Assembly: GCA_019636175.1 (NCBI GenBank) | Contig: JAHBYC010000001.1 | Coordinates: forward strand, 1-64,000 | Source of the DNA: Caulobacter sp. | GTDB taxonomy: Bacteria > Pseudomonadota > Alphaproteobacteria > Caulobacterales > Caulobacteraceae | Length of the DNA: 64,000 nucleotides | Reading direction: 5' to 3' | Shown: one piece after another, positions 55,820 through 63,650 of the stretch | Numbering within the stretch: the first letter of the stretch is position 1 | Layout: the number at the start of each line of letters is the position of its first letter | Position numbers and translations under genes: made by a program | Notes under the pieces: model-generated | The model's database searches: none | Told to the model about the DNA's origin: nothing | What the model saw: only the letters and a program-made list of their open reading frames with translations

Positions 55820-56107
55820 ATGGATACGCTCGAACAATCACTGCGCGCCCTTCGCGCGACCGTCACCGCGCCTGAGCTGCAAGGCCTCGAAGACCGTGTC
55901 TGGGACCGCGTCCGTGCGACACGCATCAGCGCGGCGCTGGAGCGCCAGTGGCGGGCGGCGCAGATGCTGGCCGCCTCGTTCGCGCTGGTCACCGGCATCG
56001 CCTTTGGCGGCACCGAGGCCACGGCGCTATTGCGCGCGGAGCAATCGGCTCCCTCGCTCACGACCCCGGCGCTGGCCCCGTCCGAACTTCTGGGGGGACA
56101 TGGATGA
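55820..56107 (+). CDS. CnrY-like membrane anti-sigma protein (95 aa)
   Basis: A 95-residue protein has a charged helical N-terminus (MDTLEQSLRALRATVTAPEL, then GLEDRVWDRVRATR), one membrane helix (about 48-66, AQMLAASFALVTGIAFGG) and a short periplasmic tail with ALAPSELL at 84-91. It is followed by a CnrX-like sensor and an ECF sigma gene with overlapping codons, the CnrYXH arrangement, and CnrY is also about 95 residues. ATG 55820 follows GGGAGGTG; ATG 55706 overlaps the csoR stop but adds an unlikely basic leader. A paralogue of the same length lies at 62921. Confidence 0.75.
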   Translation: MDTLEQSLRALRATVTAPELQGLEDRVWDRVRATRISAALERQWRAAQMLAASFALVTGIAFGGTEATALLRAEQSAPSLTTPALAPSELLGGHG

Positions 56108-56547
56108 AACCCGGCCTTCGAAATCTGCTGCTGACCATTGTTCTCGTCGTGATCGCGGCCGGGGCGGGGGCCTGGATTTGCGCCCGCTATGTCGTCAGTC
56201 ACCACAACCAGCGGCCGTCGCTGCACGACATGGTCCACGAGAACCTGGACCTGACGCCGGACCAATCGCGACGCCTTGAGGTGATCGAAAAAAGTTATGC
56301 CGTCGAGCGCAAGCGCCTTGAGGGCGAGATCCGATCCGCCAATCGCGAACTCGCCGTCGCGATCCAGAAGGGGGAGAAGGACTCGCCGGAGCTGAACGCA
56401 GCCATCGACCATTTGCATATGGCGATGGGCGCGCTGCAGAAGGCGACAATTGCGCACGTCTTCGATATGCGCGCCGTGCTGACACCGGAGCAGGCGAAGA
56501 CATTCGATGCGGAAATCGTCTCGGCGCTGACCGACGAGGGGCGGTGA
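56104..56547 (+). CDS. CnrX-like periplasmic heavy-metal sensor
   Basis: The 147-residue protein has an N-terminal membrane anchor (LRNLLLTIVLVVIAAGAGAWIC) and a periplasmic four-helix domain with HHNQRPSLHDMVHENLDLTPDQSRRLEVIEKSY and AIDHLHMAMGALQKATIAHVFDMRAVLTPEQ. The LTPDQ...LTPEQ pair and His-rich first helix match the CnrX/Metal_resist family. It binds metal and relieves anti-sigma inhibition. ATG overlaps the stop of the CnrY-like gene and its stop overlaps the sigma GTG. Confidence 0.88.
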   Translation: MKPGLRNLLLTIVLVVIAAGAGAWICARYVVSHHNQRPSLHDMVHENLDLTPDQSRRLEVIEKSYAVERKRLEGEIRSANRELAVAIQKGEKDSPELNAAIDHLHMAMGALQKATIAHVFDMRAVLTPEQAKTFDAEIVSALTDEGR

Positions 56548-57119
56548 GCGCGGCGCCAGAGCCGCCTGACGCAGAGCTTGCCGCCGGCGCGGTTGCGGGC
56601 GACGAGCGCGCCTTTTCGCGGCTGATGCAGCGGCACAAGGACGGCCTCTATCGCTTCATCCGCCGCTACACCGGCGAGGCCGACGAAGCCTATGATCTCC
56701 TGCAGGAGAGTTTCACCGCTGCCTGGGGGGCGTTGAACCGCTACGATCAGACCCGATCCTTTTCGACCTGGTTGCGCCGCATCGCGCTCAACAAATGCCG
56801 GGACTGGTCGCGCCGCCGAACCGTGCGCCGCTGGCTCACGCGGAATGAAGGCCTCGATAGCTGGACCGGCCAGAATCTGACGGCGGCCGGTCCTTCGCCC
56901 GAAGCCGTCATCTCCGATCAGGAGCAGCTCACGCGTCTCGATCGGGCCATCGCCAACCTGCCTTCCGGTCTCAAAGAGCCGTTGATCCTGACGGCGCTCG
57001 AAGGCCTCTCCCAGGACGAGGCGGGAAAACTGCTTGGCCTCACCGCCAAGGCGGTGGAGGTGCGCGTCTATCGCGCGCGCCGCGCGCTCTCCGAAAAGCT
57101 CGCGTTGCAAGACCTGTAG
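56544..57119 (+). CDS. ECF sigma factor (CnrH-like)
   Basis: The 191-residue sigma-70 family protein has region 2 (DERAFSRLMQRHKDGLYRFIRRY, DLLQESFTAAWGALNRYDQTRSFSTWLRRIALNKCRD) and region 4 (LDRAIANLPSGLKEPLILTALEGLSQDEAGKLLGLTAKAVEVRVYRAR). With the two preceding genes it forms a metal-responsive sigma circuit that most likely drives the adjacent copper genes. GTG 56544 is coupled to the sensor gene. It converges on the DUF4440-like gene with 38 bp between stops. Confidence 0.93.
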   Translation: MSAAPEPPDAELAAGAVAGDERAFSRLMQRHKDGLYRFIRRYTGEADEAYDLLQESFTAAWGALNRYDQTRSFSTWLRRIALNKCRDWSRRRTVRRWLTRNEGLDSWTGQNLTAAGPSPEAVISDQEQLTRLDRAIANLPSGLKEPLILTALEGLSQDEAGKLLGLTAKAVEVRVYRARRALSEKLALQDL

Positions 57120-57157
57120 GCCACCCCTGACCGCGATCCTGAACGAGGACTCGCGCG

Positions 57158-57616
57158 CTAGCTCGGCGGCGCGGCCCGCGATGACCAATAGATATGGGCG
57201 ATGCGCCAGGCGCCCTTGGTCTTCTTGAGGACCATGGTCTCCGTGGTGAGCCGGTCGACCTTCTTGCCCTCGTAGGTCCCCGTCGTGCGGCCTTGCGTCA
57301 GCACCCAGGAGACTCCTCCCTGAACCGAGGAGCGCCGGTCCGTGACCGTGTCGGTCATGCCCTGGCTGTAGGCGATGTCGCCGGGCAGGTGCGCCTGGAC
57401 ATATTCAGCCTTGGAGGACTCGGCCCCGCCTTGTTCGTAGATGACGGCGTCCTCAAGCAGAAAATCCGCCACCGCCGCCGCGTCGCCGCGTCCCATGGCG
57501 GCGTGGAAGGCTTCGACCGTCGAAACGGCGTCGGCGCCGGTCGCGGCCCACGCCGGGGCCGAACCCGCCGCCAGAACGAGGGGCGAAAGTGCGAGCAGAG
57601 AGCGTCTGTCCATCAT
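57158..57616 (-). CDS. Secreted SnoaL/DUF4440-like protein
   Basis: The 152-residue protein has a Tat-like or Sec signal peptide (DRRSLLALSPLVLAAGSAPAWA) and an NTF2-like domain with VEAFHAAMGRGDAAAVADFLLEDAVIYEQGG and the ending TMVLKKTKGAWRIAHIYWSSR. The family includes ligand-binding and enzyme proteins; its role in copper resistance is unknown. The ATG overlaps the PepSY gene stop, so it is the last gene of the long reverse copper operon. Confidence 0.85.
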   Translation of the reverse strand: MMDRRSLLALSPLVLAAGSAPAWAATGADAVSTVEAFHAAMGRGDAAAVADFLLEDAVIYEQGGAESSKAEYVQAHLPGDIAYSQGMTDTVTDRRSSVQGGVSWVLTQGRTTGTYEGKKVDRLTTETMVLKKTKGAWRIAHIYWSSRAAPPS

Positions 57617-58362
57617 GTGTCTCCGGTTGATGGTTTGAGCGCGGCGGGGCCTCGACGGCCCGAGCGCAATCTGACCCAGTCCCGGCCGAGGCGGGACCAC
57701 AGCAGCACGAAGCCGCTCAGTATGGTGGTTAAGGCCAGCAGCGCCGCGCCGATGATCAGCGGATGGTTGAAGTTCTCACCCTTGGTCCAGTCCATGATGT
57801 GGAGCCGCCAGAAGAAGTCGTAGAAGCGCCAGAGACCGGAGCGCCGTGATACGACCTCGCCCGTCAGCGGGGCCAGATAGAGGGTGGTGTGTTCCGCATC
57901 GGCGAAATCGACGCGCCACAGGGCGCCTTCCTTGCCCGTCTCCTGGGGCGCGCTGCTCAGGAGGGCGACCCGGACCGGCGAGCCTTCGCCCCGGTAGGCG
58001 CGAAGGGCAAACGCCCGAGCCTGATCTGCGCTGTAGGGCGCGAGACGCGCACCGGTGCGGGCGTCGAGCACGGCCGGCTCGCCCTTGGCTGGGCTAAGCG
58101 CCCAGATGGGGCCCCGTGGGGTTTGCCGGAGTTCCGCCTTCGTCGGGGCGAAGCCAGCCCCGGCTGCGGCCTCGGTGAGAGACAGCAATTCCGTCGTCGG
58201 CAGCGCGGTCGGCACGGCTTCGGGCACGTGGTGCTCGCCGCGAACCCGTTCGATCGGGATGACGGTCATGACCAGGCCGCCGAGCGCCCACAGCAGAACC
58301 TGGATGCCGACGACCAGGGCGATCCACTTGTGGAGCTGGAGCGTCCAGCGCAGCACCTTCAT
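57613..58362 (-). CDS. PepSY-domain membrane protein
   Basis: The 249-residue protein has an N-terminal helix (LQLHKWIALVVGIQVLLWALGGLVMTV), a periplasmic PepSY-type region (ALWRVDFADAEHTTLYLAPLTGEVVSRRSGLWRFYDFFWRLHIMDW) and a C-terminal helix (PLIIGAALLALTTILSGFVLLW). LHKWIAL and LHIMDW are typical of PepSY_TM proteins, some of which reduce metals or act in siderophore/copper handling. It is cotranscribed with the DUF411 and copB genes. Confidence 0.88.
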   Translation of the reverse strand: MKVLRWTLQLHKWIALVVGIQVLLWALGGLVMTVIPIERVRGEHHVPEAVPTALPTTELLSLTEAAAGAGFAPTKAELRQTPRGPIWALSPAKGEPAVLDARTGARLAPYSADQARAFALRAYRGEGSPVRVALLSSAPQETGKEGALWRVDFADAEHTTLYLAPLTGEVVSRRSGLWRFYDFFWRLHIMDWTKGENFNHPLIIGAALLALTTILSGFVLLWSRLGRDWVRLRSGRRGPAALKPSTGDT

Positions 58363-58374
58363 CGAAGCAGCCTC

Positions 58375-58833
58375 TCAAGCGTGGTGCGCGAAGACCGCGG
58401 TCGTGCCGTCGATCTTCACAAGGAGGACGTCATAGGCTTCGCGCGACCCGTCCGGCGCCTCCATGCCCGGGGAACCTACCGGCATGCCCGGCGCAACCAA
58501 CCCTCGCGCGTCCGGCCGTTCGCGCAGCAGTCTGCGGATGTCCGCCGCCGGCACATGCCCCTCGATGAGGTATTGCTCGACCTGGGCTGTGTGGCAGGAC
58601 GCCATCGCGGGCGACAGGCCAAGCCGCGACTGGAGCGCGCTTCGATCGGTGGTCTCAATGACGGCCGTGGTGAAGCCGGCCGCCTTGAGATGCTCAACCC
58701 ATTCGCCGCAGCAGCCGCAACTGGGGTCCTTGTAGACAGTCACCGTCGGCGTCATTGGCCGGTCGCGCCCGCAGGCTGCGAGCAGCCCGGCGGCGGCGAG
58801 CCCGAGGATGGTGCGGCGGGTGCCTAGAACCAT
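58375..58833 (-). CDS. DUF411 periplasmic copper-binding lipoprotein-like protein
   Basis: The 152-residue protein has an N-terminal hydrophobic segment ending LAAGLLAACGRD, a lipobox-like sequence, and the DUF411 core VYKDPSCGCCGEWVEHLKAAGF with the Cys-Gly-Cys-Cys metal site, ASCHTAQVEQYLIEGHVPA and GLVAPGMPVGSPGME. DUF411 proteins recur in copper and silver resistance operons. ATG 58833 overlaps the end of copB. Confidence 0.9.
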   Translation of the reverse strand: MVLGTRRTILGLAAAGLLAACGRDRPMTPTVTVYKDPSCGCCGEWVEHLKAAGFTTAVIETTDRSALQSRLGLSPAMASCHTAQVEQYLIEGHVPAADIRRLLRERPDARGLVAPGMPVGSPGMEAPDGSREAYDVLLVKIDGTTAVFAHHA

Positions 58834-59882
58834 GCGCGCACCCCGACAACGAAGCGTACCTCGTCCTCGTCCTCGCCAAGGGCCTTGGCATAGTCGGCGG
58901 TGCCGCCGAACTTGCGGCCGTAGGTGACCCCGGCATAGGGGGCGAACTCTCGTTTCAGCTCGTAGCGAAGGCGCAGACCCAGCTCCAGATCGGTGACGCC
59001 GGATCCGAGTTCGAGCTCGGGGATGTCCTGCGCCGAGAGGTTGATTTCCGCGCGGGGCTGGAGGATCAGCCGCTGCGTGAGGCGCAGGTCGTAGCTGCCT
59101 TCCAGCCGGGCGAAGCCTTCGCCCTTGTTCGACAGAAACACCGCGCCTTCCGTCTCGAACCAGTACGGCGCGAGGCCTTCGAAGCCGGCCGTCACATAGG
59201 TGCGTTTGGGGCCATCCTGCAGGTCCTGGCGGACTCCGGCCTGCAGATCGAAATAGGGCGAGATCGCCCGCGAATAGAGAACCTGGACCTCCGCCTCTTC
59301 CAGGTCCCCGTTCGCGCTCTCGCCTTCGGACTTCAGGACAAGGCGGTTGTAGTCGCCACCCCACCAGGCCTCGCCGTTCCAGGCGAACCCATCCTCGCCA
59401 TCGTCGACCCGCCATTCGGCCTGATCGACGAGCACCATCCATGTCGTGTCGCCGCCGTGCTCCAGGTGCAGCTGATCGCGGGACGGGCGCATGGCCGCCG
59501 CCCCGAAGACGGCGTCTGCGGCGTTGTCGCCTGGCGCGGGGGGTGGCGGCTCGTTGCCGACCTCTTCCTCCGCCATGCCGCCGTGCGCGCTGTGATCCAT
59601 GCCCGGCATGCCCTGCGTGTCATCCTTGGGCGCACCGCCGGCAGGGAGTTCCGTCGGCCAGTCCATTGCCGGCATGGCCTCCTCTTCCGGCGCGCTGTCG
59701 GGCGCGGGGGCCGGCTCGGGAGCGGGTTTGGCCGGCATCGCCTTGGGAGCAGGCTTGGGAGCAGCCTTGGCCGGCGCCGCCTTGGGCGCGGGCTGCGCAG
59801 GCGGGTGGCCAGGATGCTGCTGGGCGAAGGCGGGGGTCGCGAGCACCAGGCCCAGCGCGGTCAGGCAGGCGGCGGCCCTCAT
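58824..59882 (-). CDS. copB: Copper resistance outer-membrane protein CopB
   Basis: The 352-residue protein has a signal peptide (ALGLVLATPAFAQQ), an Ala/Pro/Lys-rich linker, a Met/His-rich stretch (MPGMDHSAHGGM) and the CopB beta-barrel: FEGLAPYWFETEGAVFLSN, LTQRLILQPRAEINLSAQD, GLRLRYELKREFAPYAGV and a terminal aromatic VGVRAWF. CopB sequesters or transports copper at the outer membrane together with CopA. The ATG overlaps the oxidase stop. Confidence 0.95.
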   Translation of the reverse strand: MRAAACLTALGLVLATPAFAQQHPGHPPAQPAPKAAPAKAAPKPAPKAMPAKPAPEPAPAPDSAPEEEAMPAMDWPTELPAGGAPKDDTQGMPGMDHSAHGGMAEEEVGNEPPPPAPGDNAADAVFGAAAMRPSRDQLHLEHGGDTTWMVLVDQAEWRVDDGEDGFAWNGEAWWGGDYNRLVLKSEGESANGDLEEAEVQVLYSRAISPYFDLQAGVRQDLQDGPKRTYVTAGFEGLAPYWFETEGAVFLSNKGEGFARLEGSYDLRLTQRLILQPRAEINLSAQDIPELELGSGVTDLELGLRLRYELKREFAPYAGVTYGRKFGGTADYAKALGEDEDEVRFVVGVRAWF

Positions 59883-61624
59883 TGGCCCGCTCCGGTCATC
59901 GGTCGCACACTGACGACGCGGAACATGCCCGCATGCATGTGGTAGAGCATGTGGCAGTGGAAGGCCCAGTCTCCCGGCGCGTCCGCCGTGAGGTCAAAGG
60001 TGACCTTGCCGCCCGGGGCCACGTTCACCGTGTGCTTTCTTGGGTGCCTACCTTTGGGGCCCGTCAGCAGTTCGAAGAAATGCCCGTGCAGATGGATCGG
60101 GTGCGACATCATCGAGTCGTTGACCAGCGTCAACCGGACGCGCTCGTTCAGGCGGAACGGGATGGGCTTGGTCACTTCGGAGAACTTCTCTCCGTCGAAC
60201 GACCACATGAAGCGCTCCATGTTGCCGGTGAGGTGCAACTCCAGCGCCCGGCTGGGCGTGCGCGTGTCTGGATTGGGGTCAAGCGCCTCCAGGTCCTTGT
60301 AGACCAGCACCTTGTGGCCGACGTTCTCCAGGCCCTGGCCGGGCTCGCCGGTGCGGTCCATCGGCATCGGCGAGATGGTCTGAACACCTGGTCCCAACTT
60401 CACCTGGGGCGCGTTGTCGGGGTTGCGCATCGACATATCCATGCCGGACATATCCATCTGCATTCCGCCGCCTTCGCCGTGATCCATGCCCTCCATGGAG
60501 CCGTGCGCGCTCATGTCCATGCCCATGTCCTTCATGGTCGCCAGCGGACGCTCGCGCAGCGGCGGCACGGCCGAGGTCATGCCCGCGCGAGGCGCGAGGG
60601 TGGCGCGGCCCATGCCGGACCTGTCGACGGCTTCGGCGACCAGGGTGAAGGCTTTGTCCTCGGTCGGCTGCACGACGACATCGTAGGTCTCGGCAATGGC
60701 GATCTGGAATTCATCGACCGTGACGGGTTTCACGTTCTGGCCGTCACTCTGCACGACCTGCATCGAAAGGCCCGGGATCCGAACGTTGAAGTTCGTCATC
60801 GCCGCGGCGTTGATGAAGCGCAGGCGCACGCGTTCACCCGGTGTGAAGAGCGCCGTCCAGTTGTCGTCCGGCCCATGGCCGTTGATCAGGAAGGTGTAGA
60901 CCGACCCGGTGACGTCGGAGACGTCGGTCGGGTCCATCCGCATCTTCGCCCATTCGAGGCGGTCCTTGAGCGGCTGGTCCTTGCCGGCCAGCAAACCCGC
61001 GACCGTCTGCTTCTGGAAGTTGAAGACGCCGGCCTGGGCCTTCAGCTTCTTGAAAATCTCATGCGGGTGCATGAAGGCGAAGTCGGAGAGGACGACCGCG
61101 TATTCCCGATCGACGGCGACCGGGTCGGCGTCCTTCGGCTCGATGATGATCGGGCCATAGTGCCCCTCCTGCTCCTGCAGCCCGGAGTGGCTGTGATACC
61201 AATAGGTGCCCGACTGCTGGACTGGGAATTCGTAGATGAAGGTCTCGCCCGGCTTGATGCCGGGGAAGCTCACGCCCGGCACGCCGTCCATCTGGAAGGG
61301 CAGGATCAGCCCGTGCCAATGGATCGACGTGTCCTCATGCAGATCGTTGGTCACCGCGATGCGGGCGATCTGACCTTCCTTCAGCCGAATGAGCGGGCCG
61401 GGCACCGTTCCGTTGATGGTGACGGCATGGCCCTTGCGCCCATTCACCGGCCATTCGGTGTGACCGATCCGCAGCTTGATGTCGGCGCCCGAGAGCGAGG
61501 GGAGGTCGCGCACCAGGCCCGGAGAACCGCTGCGCGCCCAGGCCGGGACGAGGTTCGATGCGGCCAGCCCGGCGCCGATCAGGCCGGCGTTTCTGAGCAA
61601 TGTGCGGCGGGCAAGATCAACCAT
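59879..61624 (-). CDS. copA: Copper resistance multicopper oxidase CopA (periplasmic)
   Basis: The 581-residue protein has a twin-arginine signal (ARRTLLRNAGLIGAGLAASNL), three cupredoxin domains, copper motifs HWHG and YWYHSHSGLQEQEG in domain 1, HPIHLHGHFFELLTG and AFHCHMLYHMHAGMFRV at the C-terminus, and a Met-rich insert (MKDMGMDMSAHGSMEGMDHG) that binds Cu(I). It oxidises Cu(I) to less toxic Cu(II). Gene order copA-copB is the classic one. The start has ATG with GGGG upstream. Confidence 0.96.
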   Translation of the reverse strand: MVDLARRTLLRNAGLIGAGLAASNLVPAWARSGSPGLVRDLPSLSGADIKLRIGHTEWPVNGRKGHAVTINGTVPGPLIRLKEGQIARIAVTNDLHEDTSIHWHGLILPFQMDGVPGVSFPGIKPGETFIYEFPVQQSGTYWYHSHSGLQEQEGHYGPIIIEPKDADPVAVDREYAVVLSDFAFMHPHEIFKKLKAQAGVFNFQKQTVAGLLAGKDQPLKDRLEWAKMRMDPTDVSDVTGSVYTFLINGHGPDDNWTALFTPGERVRLRFINAAAMTNFNVRIPGLSMQVVQSDGQNVKPVTVDEFQIAIAETYDVVVQPTEDKAFTLVAEAVDRSGMGRATLAPRAGMTSAVPPLRERPLATMKDMGMDMSAHGSMEGMDHGEGGGMQMDMSGMDMSMRNPDNAPQVKLGPGVQTISPMPMDRTGEPGQGLENVGHKVLVYKDLEALDPNPDTRTPSRALELHLTGNMERFMWSFDGEKFSEVTKPIPFRLNERVRLTLVNDSMMSHPIHLHGHFFELLTGPKGRHPRKHTVNVAPGGKVTFDLTADAPGDWAFHCHMLYHMHAGMFRVVSVRPMTGAGQ

Positions 61625-61726
61625 TGGAAACCCCAGTCACTTTCGGCCCGTCCGATAGAAGCAATGCCTGCCGGGGTCCGCTTGTTCATACGCGCCCTTG
61701 GCGGACGCCCCTCACCACCCGATGGG

Positions 61727-62392
61727 TCAGAACTTCAAATGACCAGCGCCGTGGGTGACCTCGGCCCCAAAGTAAGCCTGGACCAGGATAAGGACGACGG
61801 TGAGCGCCAGGGCAGCTTCGTAGCCGCGTGAGCTCAGCCGGCGGGCCGCCGCCTCGGCGGGCCGTTTGAGCCACCACAGGGCGAAGATCAGGAACGGCAA
61901 GGCCGTGCCAAGCCACCGGTGGATCGTGAGGGCGCTCTCGTCGTCGGGCGCGGGCAGGCCGGCGCTCGCCCAGCCGAGGGGCGCGGCCACAAGGGCGCCG
62001 AAGGTTGCGACCCCGAGAAGGAGTTTGTTGCTGGCGGCAAAGAGGGGCTGGCGACGCAACGCCGCCGCCGCCTCGAGAAGGCCGACCGTCAGCACCAGGG
62101 CGATCGGAAAATGGATCACCGCCGGGTGCCACATGCCGAGCCAGGAGAGCAGGCGTCCCTCGAAGGTCTTGGGCTTGTCGTGCGACATCTGCATGCCGCC
62201 CGCCCCCTCGGTGGGCCAGGCCATCTCGGTGACCGGCATGTCATCGGGGGTCGAGACACTGGCCTCAGCACTGGCCGGCGGCGGCGATTCTGCCGGTGCG
62301 CTGGCAGGTTCCGCCGCACGGAGCGGCGCGACCGAAACGGTCAGCGCCATAAGCAGGGCGAACGCGCCCGCTCTGAAAGTCTGATTGGCCAT
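61727..62392 (-). CDS. DUF2231 membrane protein
   Basis: The 221-residue protein has a signal peptide (MANQTFRAGAFALLMALTVSVAPLRA), a Pro/Ser-rich periplasmic segment, and a DUF2231 membrane domain with WHPAVIHFPIALVLTVGLLEAAAALRR, TFGALVAAPLGWASAGL and HRWLGTALPFLIFALWWL. Conserved His residues in helices resemble haem or metal ligands; the function is unknown. It precedes copA in the operon. Confidence 0.88.
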   Translation of the reverse strand: MANQTFRAGAFALLMALTVSVAPLRAAEPASAPAESPPPASAEASVSTPDDMPVTEMAWPTEGAGGMQMSHDKPKTFEGRLLSWLGMWHPAVIHFPIALVLTVGLLEAAAALRRQPLFAASNKLLLGVATFGALVAAPLGWASAGLPAPDDESALTIHRWLGTALPFLIFALWWLKRPAEAAARRLSSRGYEAALALTVVLILVQAYFGAEVTHGAGHLKF

Positions 62393-62450
62393 CGCGCCCC
62401 TCCTTGAACGGCGAGGTCAGGCGCGCTGTGCAGCGCGCCTGACGCACGGG

Positions 62451-62780
62451 TCACATCGCGTGGATTTCGGTGACCACTGGCTTGCCGCCGACGTTCTTGA
62501 GGACGAAGTGAATCTTCTTGCCCACCGTTACGCCGTTCAGGATCGCGGCCTTCTCGACCTTGAACTTCATGGTCATGGACGGCCACTTCAGAGCCGCGAT
62601 GGGATCATGGGCGATCGTGATGGTGCCGGCTTTGGCGTCGACAGCCTTCACCACACCCTGGCCCTCGGCGGTCTGCGGCGCCGCCGCATGGTTTTCACCC
62701 GGATGAGCCAGCGCCGGCATCGCGACCGTCGTCGCCGACATCAGCGCGGCGGCCACCGCGATCATCATTCTGGTCTTCAT
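62451..62780 (-). CDS. CusF-like periplasmic copper-binding protein
   Basis: The 109-residue protein has a signal peptide (MKTRMMIAVAAALMSATTVAMPALAH) and a CusF OB-fold domain with GQGVVKAVDAKAGTITIAHDPIAALKWPSMTMKFKV. The conserved His, Trp and two Met (HDPI, KWPSMTM) are the Cu(I)/Ag(I) ligands. It may hand copper to the RND pump. AGGAG lies 5 bp before ATG 62780. Confidence 0.93.
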   Translation of the reverse strand: MKTRMMIAVAAALMSATTVAMPALAHPGENHAAAPQTAEGQGVVKAVDAKAGTITIAHDPIAALKWPSMTMKFKVEKAAILNGVTVGKKIHFVLKNVGGKPVVTEIHAM

Positions 62781-62920
62781 GATTGCTCCTGCAATTTGGT
62801 TCGCACGCCTTGCGTGCCTCAGGGGAGAGATACGCGGCACGGCGGCTGAACCCTCAGCGTCGGCCGTGAGGGGTTTTCACGGGCGCATGCGTATGGTCCA
62901 GAAGGCGAGGGGAAAAACCG

Positions 62921-63208
62921 ATGACCGACAAGCTCGATGCACTCCTGGCGCAGTTGCGCGACCTGCCATCCGATCACCCCCTGATCGGCCTCGAACTGCG
63001 CGTGCAAGCCGGGATCGGGCGCCATGCGTCAAGGCACGCAGGGGGCGCCGGCGGTTCTCTGCGCGCCGCCATGGTGGGCCTGGCCTTGATGCTTGGCGCC
63101 GGCGTAGGGGCGTTCTCCGCCGCCTCCGCCATGGCCGCGCCCAAGGCCGGCCTCTTCGCGGCCGCCGACGCGCTGGCCCCCTCCACGCTGCTCGACAGCG
63201 CACGGTAG
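62921..63208 (+). CDS. CnrY-like small membrane protein, paralogue of 55820
   Basis: The 95-residue protein starts MTDKLDALLAQLRDLPSDHP, has IGLELRV at 22-28, one membrane helix (about 48-68, LRAAMVGLALMLGAGVGAFS) and ALAPSTLL at 84-91. The same length and matching blocks in the protein at 55820 (GLEDRV; ALAPSELL at 84-91) indicate paralogues. Unlike that gene, it has no sensor or sigma partner next to it. It is divergent from the CusF-like gene and convergent with the CusF lipoprotein. GAGGGG is 9 bp upstream of the ATG. An anti-sigma role is inferred. Confidence 0.7.
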   Translation: MTDKLDALLAQLRDLPSDHPLIGLELRVQAGIGRHASRHAGGAGGSLRAAMVGLALMLGAGVGAFSAASAMAAPKAGLFAAADALAPSTLLDSAR

Positions 63209-63214
63209 CGCCAA

Positions 63215-63256
63215 CCCGCCGCACACAGCCGCGGGCTTGCGCCCGTGTGCGGCGGG
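63215..63256. terminator. Hairpin between two convergent copper genes
   Basis: CCCGCCGCACAC (63215-63226) pairs with GTGTGCGGCGGG (63245-63256); an inner GGGC-TTGC-GCCC hairpin sits in the loop. There is no T tract, but position after the stop at 63208 and before the stop at 63264 fits bidirectional termination. Confidence 0.65.
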
Positions 63257-63263
63257 GCAGGGC

Positions 63264-63650
63264 CTACTCGGCCTTGATCGCCGTCACCTCGCCCGTTCCG
63301 CCGCTCATCTTCAATTCGAACGACACCTTGTCGCCGACCTTGACGGTGTCGAGCAGGGTGGCCGGGGTCGCCTTGAATTCCATTTCCATGGCGGGCCAGT
63401 TCGCTTCGGCGATCGGACCGTGATCGATGGTGATCGCGCCGGCGGTCTTGTCGATGCCGGTCACGGTGCCAGTCCCCTTGGCCATGGTCGCGCCGGCCAT
63501 GTCCATGCCGGCCATGTTGTCGCCAGAGGCAGGGGCGGGAGCTGCAGCGGGCGCGGAAGCTTCAGCGGCCGGTTCGGCCGGCTTCTTGCTGCAGGCGGCC
63601 AGGGAGGCCCCCATGGCGGCGACGGTGAGGATCATCGTGAGGCGCTTCAT
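63264..63650 (-). CDS. CusF-like copper-binding lipoprotein
   Basis: The 128-residue protein has a lipoprotein signal ([15 protein letters not shown], Cys at the lipobox), an Ala/Pro/Glu-rich linker with [11 protein letters not shown], and the CusF domain [36 protein letters not shown] with the HGPI, NWPAMEM copper ligands. It is coupled to cusA (ATGA overlap) and likely loads the Cus RND pump. Confidence 0.93.
   Translation of the reverse strand: MKRLTMILTVAAMGASLAACSKKPAEPAAEASAPAAAPAPASGDNMAGMDMAGATMAKGTGTVTGIDKTAGAITIDHGPIAEANWPAMEMEFKATPATLLDTVKVGDKVSFELKMSGGTGEVTAIKAE

Noticed and set aside
59441..61831. 796-codon open frame opposite copA and copB
   Set aside because: Antisense to two certain copper-resistance genes. 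Low-complexity Arg/Ala/His composition and no recognisable domain.
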